Shown one piece after another: positions 1-5,496 of a stretch of 5,496 bases of DNA. The DNA is taken from the NCBI GenBank assembly GCA_916710115.1, contig CAKAOY010000091.1, positions 1-5,496 on the forward strand, given 5' to 3'. The notes under the pieces are model-generated. The model was not told the origin of the DNA and ran no database searches. It saw nothing but the letters and a program-made list of their open reading frames with translations. How positions within the stretch are numbered: position 1 is the first letter of the stretch; each line of letters starts with the position of its first letter. This DNA is from an uncultured Bergeyella sp. GTDB taxonomy: Bacteria > Bacteroidota > Bacteroidia > Flavobacteriales > Weeksellaceae. The position numbers and the translations under genes are program-made.

Positions 1-873
1 ACTAATATTTCTCAGATATTCGTAGTAAGGAATTCTCTGGCAAGCCTCCTTATCGTAAGTATAGATTAGAAACATATACAATACACACATTAAATCTGGG
101 AATTTAATGGCAGTGGCTGACCCTTCCTCTATTTCTGCAAAGTCTGTAAATCCGCTATATATCTCCGCAGGAGCGAGACTCTCTAATATAGAAATATGAT
201 TATAAACCTTAAAAGGTGATAGTATTACACATATTAAAACTAAGGCTAATAATTGGTTACGAGTAAAAGGAATGACGGCAAACCAATATGCTAAAATAAA
301 TATTGCCGAAGATTTATGGAAGCCTATGGCTAAGAAAACCATCAATAAGAACAATAATAACTTCCGCTGTTTTATGAATACAAAAGAAAACATTAATATC
401 CCCATTGCAAAACCTTGCCTCATCTGCCCACCATCTCCCGTAAAATAGGAGGGAAACATATAAAGAAGCATACTTAGAGCTGGATATACTGAAGATTGTT
501 CAAATGAAATATACTTCAATCCTAATGAAAATATTGCTAAGAATAAGGTGAAATACTGGAATGGCAAGAAAAAATCATGAAATATATCGCCTATTACGAT
601 ATAAAACCATTCAATATCTAGATTAGACTCTTGCATTAGCATCTTGTCCAATACATCACCATACTCTAATCTAGCACCCCAATAGTAGAAAATATCTACA
701 TAGGCTCCATAATCTACACCCACCCAGTTTCTTGCACCAATGAAAAAAATCATAGCAATTACAACTACCCAAACACCCTTATAGTTTTTATAATCACCAC
801 CATATACTTCCCTAAAACTGAAAGCAATGAGAGCAATAGTGATTATTGTAAAGTATGGGTGCAGAAATGCCAT
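1..873 (-). CDS. EpsG-family polysaccharide polymerase-like membrane protein (3' end missing)
   Basis: Open for 291 codons from the ATG at 873 to the window edge with no stop, so the C-terminus is missing. The protein is mostly hydrophobic. Apparent membrane segments lie near residues 4-20, 35-46, 104-118, 128-141, 155-168, 171-183, 186-202, 206-220 and 260-271. Three motifs fit the EpsG family of Wzy-like polymerases: ARNWVGVDYGAY at 47-58, with the Arg and the GxDY typical of the first loop; GQMRQGFA at 149-156; and GFHKSSA at 184-190. Family members sit in the inner membrane and are thought to polymerise or help export repeat units of surface polysaccharide; the reaction here is inferred. 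An in-frame stop two codons upstream fixes the ATG at 873 as the earliest start. It lies 3 bases after the glycosyltransferase stop with no terminator between, so the two genes are probably one transcript. Family assignment is fairly sure; the glycan made cannot be told. Confidence 0.85.
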   Translation of the reverse strand, partial: MAFLHPYFTIITIALIAFSFREVYGGDYKNYKGVWVVVIAMIFFIGARNWVGVDYGAYVDIFYYWGARLEYGDVLDKMLMQESNLDIEWFYIVIGDIFHDFFLPFQYFTLFLAIFSLGLKYISFEQSSVYPALSMLLYMFPSYFTGDGGQMRQGFAMGILMFSFVFIKQRKLLLFLLMVFLAIGFHKSSAIFILAYWFAVIPFTRNQLLALVLICVILSPFKVYNHISILESLAPAEIYSGFTDFAEIEEGSATAIKFPDLMCVLYMFLIYTYDKEACQRIPYYEYLRNIS

Positions 874-876
874 ATG

Positions 877-1875
877 CTATATTTTGTTCAAAATAAAATT
901 TAAAATTTTTTGTTGGTTAAAAAAATACAGAATGTAATACAATTTTTTTCGTATAGGCAAAGATAATAAATAATTTCTACCAAAACGGCGATATTTTAAA
1001 ATTTCTATTTTTTTGATATTCCGTTCTTTAATGAATTTTTGTAACTCGCTAGACATATACTTGTAGGTATCACGATTTTTCACAAAGGCCAAGTATGCCA
1101 AAAAAGTATATATCCCCTCTAAAATACAGAAGTTTTTGAGTACCGTTTTCTCCTCTTTGTAATCGGATTTTTTAAATGCTCGTTCTACGGATTTTATAGC
1201 CTCTAATATATCTAATCCTTTCTGTGTATGGGTCTTACTAATTGAATTCTCCCTTTCAAAATATTGATAATGATATTCTTGAGTCTGAGCAATGGTCTTA
1301 CATTTTAATAATAATTGAGGGATGAGCTCTATATCTTCAAAGTGTAATCCTTCTCGGAATTTTTTTCCGTCAAAGAGTTCTTTTTTGAAAATCTTATTAC
1401 AAGCAAAATAACTCAAATCCGCGAAAATAGAAAAATGATGTTTTATATCAATACTTTCGGGCATATTCGGTATTTGGCATAGTTTTTGGGTTATTTCACC
1501 CCGTTCATTTACCTTTTGAAGGTTGCAGATAACCATTTCAGCATTATTTTTTTTACCGAGTAGATACATCTGCTCAAACATTGTGGGTGTAACATAATCA
1601 TCACTATCCACAAATCCGATAAATTCTCCAATTGCTCTATCTATTCCAAAATTTCGGGCATCACTGAGGCCTCCATTGTCTTTAATGAAGGCTTTGATTT
1701 TTTCTGGATATTTCTTTACGAAATTATCTATTATTTGTTGAGAATTATCCGTACTACCATCATTTATGATGATGATTTCCATATCTTGTAAAGTCTGGGA
1801 CACCAAGGATTCCAAACATTTTGTAATGTAGTTTTCTACATTATACACGGGAACTATTACGGATACTTTTTTCAT
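877..1875 (-). CDS. Family 2 glycosyltransferase (GT-A fold)
   Basis: Transfers a sugar from a nucleotide-sugar donor to a growing glycan, probably at the cytoplasmic face of the inner membrane while a surface polysaccharide repeat unit is built. The N-terminal half is a classic GT2 domain. From the chosen start it opens MKKVSVIVPVYNVENYI, followed by NDGSTDNS at about residues 38-45, GGLSDARNFG at 68-77 and the metal-binding DSDD at 90-93. A later NKIFKKELF stretch and FEDIEL (about 179-184) supply the likely catalytic base region, then YFERENSIS. The C-terminal 100 residues are basic and end in a hydrophobic, probably membrane-associating helix; no clear transmembrane segment is seen. I chose the ATG at 1875 (332 aa) over the in-frame ATG at 1893 (338 aa) because GT2 proteins usually begin MKKVSVIVP, and a candidate -7 box ends only 4 bases before the upstream ATG. 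Donor and acceptor cannot be read from sequence. The gene is AT-rich compared with prfA. Confidence 0.93.
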   Translation of the reverse strand: MKKVSVIVPVYNVENYITKCLESLVSQTLQDMEIIIINDGSTDNSQQIIDNFVKKYPEKIKAFIKDNGGLSDARNFGIDRAIGEFIGFVDSDDYVTPTMFEQMYLLGKKNNAEMVICNLQKVNERGEITQKLCQIPNMPESIDIKHHFSIFADLSYFACNKIFKKELFDGKKFREGLHFEDIELIPQLLLKCKTIAQTQEYHYQYFERENSISKTHTQKGLDILEAIKSVERAFKKSDYKEEKTVLKNFCILEGIYTFLAYLAFVKNRDTYKYMSSELQKFIKERNIKKIEILKYRRFGRNYLLSLPIRKKLYYILYFFNQQKILNFILNKI

Positions 1876-1897
1876 TGTTGTTTTGATAATCATTTAG

Positions 1898-1905
1898 CAA
1901 ATATT
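1898..1905 (-). promoter_or_regulatory. Candidate -7 promoter box for the glycosyltransferase/EpsG operon
   Basis: On the minus strand the sequence AATATTTG matches the Bacteroidota -7 consensus TAnnTTTG at all but the first position. No convincing TTG -33 element lies at the expected distance upstream. Its last base is 22 bases before the ATG at 1875, close to the 20 bases between the prfA -7 box and the prfA ATG. A promoter is expected here because the prfA terminator lies just upstream and a new functional unit begins. In DNA this AT-rich a chance match is quite possible. Confidence 0.3.
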
Positions 1906-1955
1906 ATGCCAATAATAATATTTTTAAGTTTGGAAAGTAGATTATTATCAAAATG

Positions 1956-1985
1956 AAAAAACCACTCCGAAGAGTGGATTTTTTT
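1956..1985 (-). terminator. Rho-independent terminator of prfA (UUCG tetraloop)
   Basis: Read on the minus strand, CCACTC (1977-1972), loop TTCG (1971-1968) and GAGTGG (1967-1962) form a perfect 6-bp hairpin, followed by six T (1961-1956). The loop closed by C-G is the very stable cUUCGg tetraloop. Seven A at 1985-1979 can extend the stem against the T tract after one U-U mismatch. It starts at the prfA stop codon, so it serves prfA and separates it from the polysaccharide genes. The plus strand also gives a hairpin plus T run, but with a CGAA loop, and no plus-strand gene needs it. Confidence 0.88.
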
Positions 1986-3069
1986 ATAAATTTTCTTCTT
2001 CGCCTTTCATCTTTTCAGCATTTTCAGCCATTATCACAGCATCTATCATTTCTTGGATATCACCATTCATATAAGAATCAAGGTTATAGATGGATTTATT
2101 GATTCGGTGGTCTGTTACACGCCCTTGTGGATAGTTGTAGGTTTTAATTTTTGCAGAGCGGTCTCCCGTGGATACCATTGTTTTTCTTTGTGCGGCAATA
2201 TCGCCTACTACTTCTTGTAGCTTGATATCATATAGTTTGGCACGAAGCATTTCCATTGCTAATTCTCTGTTCGCCAATTGCGAACGAGCTTGCTGACAGA
2301 CTACTACAATACCCGAAGGTTTGTGTGTAAGTTGTACTTTGGTTTCCACTTTATTTACATTTTGTCCCCCTGCACCGCCCGAACGGGAAGTTTGCATTTC
2401 AATATCAGCAGGGTTTATTTCTACATCTACCTCTTCTGCTTCTGGGAGTACCGCCACGGTGATTGCCGACGTATGTACACGCCCCTGAGATTCCGTTTCT
2501 GGGACTCTCTGTACACGATGTACACCGGATTCGAACTTCATAATACCATATACACCATCTCCCTCAACCTTCATAATGAGTTCTTTGTATCCCTTTGAAG
2601 CTTCGTTGGAATCGGTAATTTCGTGTCGCCAGCCTTTATTTTTGAAATACATAGCATACATTCTGTATATATCCTCTACGAAGATTGCTGCCTCATCTCC
2701 CCCAGTTCCTGCACGAAGTTCTACAATAACATTCTTGTCGTCGGCGGGGTCCTTTGGTATTAGTAGGACTTTTAGTTCTTCTTCCAATGTTGGTATTTTG
2801 CTTTGAGCTTCTAATTTTTCTAGTTTCGCCAAATCTACCAAATCTTTATCTGAACCATCAGCGATGATTTCATCGGATTCTTTAATGCTGTCCAAAGCTC
2901 CTTTATAGTCGTCATATACTCGTACGATTTTTCCCAAATCGCTGTATTCTTTATTGAGCTGTCCGTATCTTTTTTGGTCGGATATCACATCGGGTTGGAT
3001 AATAAGGTCAGCAACCTCATTGTATCGCTGTTTGATGGCTTCTAATTTTGGTATTAAAGATTTTGACAT
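1984..3069 (-). CDS. prfA: Peptide chain release factor 1 (RF1)
   Basis: Recognises UAA and UAG stop codons in the ribosomal A site and triggers release of the finished protein. At 361 residues it has the usual RF1 length. The N-terminal domain (about 1-110) is helical and charged. The codon-recognition domain carries RVPETESQGRVHTS at 187-200, whose PxT tripeptide (190-192) marks RF1 rather than RF2, which has SPF. The peptidyl-transferase motif GGQ is at 234-236 within SGGAGGQNVNK; Gln236 is the residue methylated by PrmC in this family. The C-terminal RVTDHRINKSIYNL (317-330) is also typical. The reading frame is open up to an ATG at 3138, but that start would add 23 unusual residues, would lie inside the neighbouring terminator and would precede the promoter. 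The ATG at 3069 (MSKSLIPKLEAIKQRYNE) fits the family. The A-rich leader has no Shine-Dalgarno site, as usual in Bacteroidota. It appears to be transcribed alone, with a terminator on each side. Confidence 0.98.
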   Translation of the reverse strand: MSKSLIPKLEAIKQRYNEVADLIIQPDVISDQKRYGQLNKEYSDLGKIVRVYDDYKGALDSIKESDEIIADGSDKDLVDLAKLEKLEAQSKIPTLEEELKVLLIPKDPADDKNVIVELRAGTGGDEAAIFVEDIYRMYAMYFKNKGWRHEITDSNEASKGYKELIMKVEGDGVYGIMKFESGVHRVQRVPETESQGRVHTSAITVAVLPEAEEVDVEINPADIEMQTSRSGGAGGQNVNKVETKVQLTHKPSGIVVVCQQARSQLANRELAMEMLRAKLYDIKLQEVVGDIAAQRKTMVSTGDRSAKIKTYNYPQGRVTDHRINKSIYNLDSYMNGDIQEMIDAVIMAENAEKMKGEEENL

Positions 3070-3089
3070 TTGTTTATATTTTAGATTTG

Positions 3090-3097
3090 CAAAGATA
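3090..3097 (-). promoter_or_regulatory. -7 box of the prfA promoter
   Basis: The minus-strand sequence TATCTTTG matches the Bacteroidota -7 consensus TAnnTTTG exactly. It lies 20 bases before the prfA ATG and downstream of the protease terminator, where a new promoter is needed. Transcription would start around 3083-3085, leaving a leader of about 15 bases rich in A. The -33 TTG is not clearly present; the T-rich stretch near 3115-3122 is the nearest candidate. Confidence 0.6.
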
Positions 3098-3124
3098 TAA
3101 AAATATATAAAATTAATAAAACAG

Positions 3125-3154
3125 AAAACCTCCTTCACGGAGGAAAGAGGTTTT
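3125..3154 (-). terminator. Rho-independent terminator of the subtilisin-family protease gene
   Basis: On the minus strand AAAACCTCTTTC (3154-3143) pairs with GAAGGAGGTTTT (3136-3125) as a 12-bp stem with one U-G wobble and a 6-base loop (CTCCGT). A T-rich tail follows, TTTT within the stem and TTTTATT after it. It lies 22 bases past the protease stop codon. On the plus strand the wobble becomes a C-A mismatch, which shows that the minus strand is the functional one. Confidence 0.88.
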
Positions 3155-3176
3155 ACTGAAAATATGGAATAAAAGA

Positions 3177-5496
3177 TTATTCTTTGATGATTTTTTCGGA
3201 TACTTTTTTACCATTTTCAAGGGTGACATTTACTACATAGTATCCTTTTGGTAGGTCGGATACATTGTAAGGATTATTACCTTTGTGGCCATCAAAAGAT
3301 TTTACTAATCTACCCGCTCCGTTGTATATCTCAATTTTAGCATTTGATATAATATTAACATTGATAATATCCTTGGCAGGGTTAGGTCCAATGTTAATTT
3401 CTGCTCTTGGTGAAGATTCTGCAAGGGTAGCTTCTGTACCGATTAGGAATCCGCCGAATCCTGTATTTTCGAAAGTTACTTCCCAGTATTTGTAAGTATC
3501 ATTCCAACGAACATTCTCAGGTGATACTTTAATTTGTACAGGGTTCGAGTTTGAGTTCGGCACCCAATTTTCATTAAAGTTATTGCTTGGATACTTCTCT
3601 ATGATAACATTTGCTTTGTTTGCTTCGTCCGTAGCCGAAGTTGGCAATTGCACTGCTTTACCTTTGTTGTAGGCATCGAATTCTGCTTGTGTGAAGAATA
3701 GGGTTACTTTTCCACTTGCATTCTCGGCATTGTTATTTGGCACGATTTGGTATCTTCTGGAAACATATTTTGTAGGTTTGTTATCCACCCATACTTTCGC
3801 TGATACTTCTCCGCTAATGTTGTGGTTATCGTCTTTTTCTACTCTTGCAATAAGGTCATAATTATTGAAGATATAGTTTTTTCCTGTTGCCACATCATCT
3901 ACTTTTCCGCTTTCACTTACCTCTGCGAGGTGTTTTACTTGTGGTTGGTCTTCATACACATAGGCACGGATTTTAGCATCGTATTCTGTTACTTTTGAGA
4001 AGTTAGTACCATCATTGGAGATAAAGGTTCTATTATCTACCTTAGTGGATTCTGTCATTACAGAACCACCTCTTCTGTTTAGGAAGTTATAACTAATGAA
4101 AAAATCTTCTCCCGAAGTGATTTGTACATTCAGGTCAGAAAGGTCAATATAGCTCCAAGTACCTCTCATCCAGTTGTTTGGGTTTGCTTTTTTGCTAGCA
4201 ATTACTTTGCCAGGTTCTGTTCCATTAGCTTTTCTTACTTCTATGGTTATATCGGTATTACTACCATCTCTGTTTCCTAAGAAGAATGTGGAGCCTCCTA
4301 ATTTACCTGTTCTGGTAGGTGTGAATCTTACAGCAACTACTTTTTTTGCTATGTGTTCTGATTTTTCTTGTGCTTGAACCAAGAAGTTTTCATCATACAT
4401 TATTCTCTCATACTCTGAATGGTAAGGGTTTTCCAGAAGTTTTGCTAATGCAGAATAAGCATTTAACTTACCATAGCCCCATCTTGCGTTAGGTTGGTTT
4501 GTTGTTTTTTCATCCTTATTAGCCGTAGAGGTAATTAACTCCTTTATTTTAGAAGCTGTAAGACTCGGGTTTTGTTGGAAAAGTAAAGCAACCGTTCCTG
4601 CTACAGCAGGAGAGGCCATACTTGTTCCTTGGTTTTGTAAATAGTAATTACCTTCTGTTCCATTAGCTCTTGATGAAACGATGAACATACCCGCTGCTGT
4701 GATGTCTGGTTTGAGAGCTCCATCAGTTCTAGGCCCTTCAGAACTAAAATCAGATATATCTTCTTGCACCACGAGAGGGAAGTTAATCATACTCGTTCCT
4801 CTTCTGGACTCTACAGAAACTTTCGTAGTATATGCACCTACGGTAATAGCACCATCTGCTGAACCTGGTGATCCTACAATATATTGGTTATCACCATTTT
4901 CCCATTCAGTAGCTACCCATTGACTTACAGTATTTTTATAACCGTGTAAAGTAATGTTTTTGTCCCCTTTGTTGGTGAAATTAATGACGTAATTACCTTC
5001 TGGTGAATCCGTGTGTCCTTCATTTCTAGTTAATAATAAGTCAAAAGCACGTTTTTGAGTTGCTTCAAAAGGTGCGTTTGTTCCCTTTAAAGAGAAAGCA
5101 TTATTGATGATTTTGTGAGTAACAGCTCTTGAATTAGGATAGTTATAAGTTTTCCCATCAGGAGCGGTTATATTAATATCTACAATATTGTCCTCTGTTC
5201 CAAAAAATAGTAGATAGGCGATTGTTTTCTCGGCTTGAGATTCGTCTCCACTAAGAGTGAAAGTAACACTTTTTGTTTCATTCGGAGCTAAGGTTACCGA
5301 AGTGTGTAGGTTTTGCCCATATTCATTTCCTGCTGCTACTACTACTGCATGCCCTTTTTCTCTTACGAATTTATTCAATGCAAGTTCTTCAGGTGTAGTT
5401 CCATCGTGGGCATTGGTATGTCCTCCAATACTCATATTTATTACGATAGGCTTCCCAAGTTTTTTGGCAATAAGTTCAAAATATTTTAGGGCATTG
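3177..5496 (-). CDS. Subtilisin-family (S8) serine protease with T9SS type A sorting domain (5' end missing)
   Basis: Secreted serine endopeptidase. The frame is open to the window edge, so the ATG at 5435 is an internal Met in the conserved strand KPIVINMSIGGH, not the start. The visible part is 772 residues; numbers below count from that internal Met. Seen: AAGN at 34-37, whose Asn forms the oxyanion hole; DGAITVGAY at 194-202; KPDITAAG at 242-249; and GTSMASPAVAG at 270-280 with the nucleophile Ser272. The catalytic Asp and His normally precede this region and must lie outside the window. Between AAGN and DGAITVGAY is an insert of about 150 residues that looks like a beta-sandwich, as in some clostridial and Bacteroidota S8 proteases. 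The catalytic part ends near 335. A beta-rich region (about 365-495), a second module (about 500-670, with FTQAEFDAYN and YWEVTF) and the T9SS sorting domain (about 677-752, NIGPNPAKDIINVNI to KKVSEKIIKE) follow. The sorting tail implies outer-membrane export by T9SS. Substrates are unknown. Confidence 0.95.
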   Translation of the reverse strand, partial: NALKYFELIAKKLGKPIVINMSIGGHTNAHDGTTPEELALNKFVREKGHAVVVAAGNEYGQNLHTSVTLAPNETKSVTFTLSGDESQAEKTIAYLLFFGTEDNIVDINITAPDGKTYNYPNSRAVTHKIINNAFSLKGTNAPFEATQKRAFDLLLTRNEGHTDSPEGNYVINFTNKGDKNITLHGYKNTVSQWVATEWENGDNQYIVGSPGSADGAITVGAYTTKVSVESRRGTSMINFPLVVQEDISDFSSEGPRTDGALKPDITAAGMFIVSSRANGTEGNYYLQNQGTSMASPAVAGTVALLFQQNPSLTASKIKELITSTANKDEKTTNQPNARWGYGKLNAYSALAKLLENPYHSEYERIMYDENFLVQAQEKSEHIAKKVVAVRFTPTRTGKLGGSTFFLGNRDGSNTDITIEVRKANGTEPGKVIASKKANPNNWMRGTWSYIDLSDLNVQITSGEDFFISYNFLNRRGGSVMTESTKVDNRTFISNDGTNFSKVTEYDAKIRAYVYEDQPQVKHLAEVSESGKVDDVATGKNYIFNNYDLIARVEKDDNHNISGEVSAKVWVDNKPTKYVSRRYQIVPNNNAENASGKVTLFFTQAEFDAYNKGKAVQLPTSATDEANKANVIIEKYPSNNFNENWVPNSNSNPVQIKVSPENVRWNDTYKYWEVTFENTGFGGFLIGTEATLAESSPRAEINIGPNPAKDIINVNIISNAKIEIYNGAGRLVKSFDGHKGNNPYNVSDLPKGYYVVNVTLENGKKVSEKIIKE
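3180..3410 (-). other. T9SS type A C-terminal sorting domain (within the protease)
   Basis: The last 75 or so residues of the protease form a small Ig-like fold typical of T9SS cargo. The opening strand contains the conserved NPxxD pattern (GPNPAKDIINV), followed by IEIYNGAGRLVKSF, the DLPKGYYVVNV stretch with its conserved Gly-Tyr-Tyr, and a basic end, KKVSEKIIKE. In known cargo this domain is recognised by the translocon and usually cleaved by the PorU sortase, with the protein released or anchored at the surface. Boundaries are approximate. Confidence 0.9.

Noticed and set aside
1894..1955. AT-rich gap between the prfA terminator and the glycosyltransferase as a possible small RNA or small gene
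   Set aside because: Only about 60 bases, with no stable hairpin and no plausible open frame; best explained as a promoter region.
2278..2598. Plus-strand open frame of 106 codons
   Set aside because: Lies fully antisense to the conserved catalytic part of prfA, with a cysteine- and tyrosine-rich composition unlike a real protein and no promoter.
2576..2806. Plus-strand open frame of 76 codons
   Set aside because: Antisense shadow of prfA; its serine-rich composition follows from the opposite-strand codons.
3129..3136. GAAGGAGG on the minus strand as a Shine-Dalgarno site for prfA
   Set aside because: It is one arm of the protease terminator and lies about 60 bases before the real ATG; Bacteroidota rarely use Shine-Dalgarno sites.
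3283..3495. Plus-strand open frame of 70 codons
   Set aside because: Antisense to the T9SS sorting domain of the protease; no independent coding signal.
4174..4377. Plus-strand hydrophobic open frame of 67 codons
   Set aside because: Antisense to the protease. Hydrophobicity is expected when charged and polar codons are read in reverse.
4681..4923. Plus-strand open frame of 80 codons
   Set aside because: Antisense to the catalytic domain around KPDITAAG; a shadow frame.
5433..5435. ATG as the start of the protease
   Set aside because: The frame continues upstream to the edge with conserved subtilase sequence (KPIVIN before MSIGGH), and the catalytic Asp and His would be missing.

Overview
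The window looks like chromosomal DNA from a member of the Bacteroidota, most likely a flavobacterium (Weeksellaceae such as Riemerella or Chryseobacterium are my best guess, not proven). Three observations support this. The DNA is AT-rich. A secreted protease ends in a type IX secretion (T9SS) sorting tail, which is confined to this phylum. The prfA promoter has a TAnnTTTG -7 box followed by an A-rich leader without a Shine-Dalgarno site, as is usual in this phylum.

All four genes read on the minus strand, so transcription runs from high to low coordinates. In that order: (1) 5496-3177 is the C-terminal part of a subtilisin-family (S8) protease. Its start lies beyond the window edge, and it ends with a T9SS type A sorting domain. 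(2) 3154-3125 is a strong hairpin terminator for the protease, followed by the prfA promoter at 3097-3090. (3) 3069-1984 is prfA, peptide chain release factor 1, complete. (4) 1985-1956 is the prfA terminator, with a UUCG tetraloop. (5) 1875-877 is a family 2 glycosyltransferase. (6) 873-1 is an EpsG-family polysaccharide polymerase/membrane protein whose 3' end runs off the window.

Functionally there are three units. The protease is an exported enzyme with its own terminator. prfA is a housekeeping translation gene in a single-gene unit bounded by terminators. The glycosyltransferase and EpsG genes, only 3 bases apart, form the visible start of a surface polysaccharide (capsule, O-antigen or exopolysaccharide) operon that continues past position 1. 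In hand-counted samples the polysaccharide genes are clearly more AT-rich than prfA, as is common for variable glycan loci next to conserved core genes.

No tRNA, rRNA, CRISPR array, insertion sequence or long repeat was seen. No intergenic stretch exceeds about 110 bases. I found no clear sign of an undescribed system. The points most worth checking are the in-frame UAG separating the two polysaccharide genes, the architecture of the protease, and corrected start sites for prfA and the glycosyltransferase.
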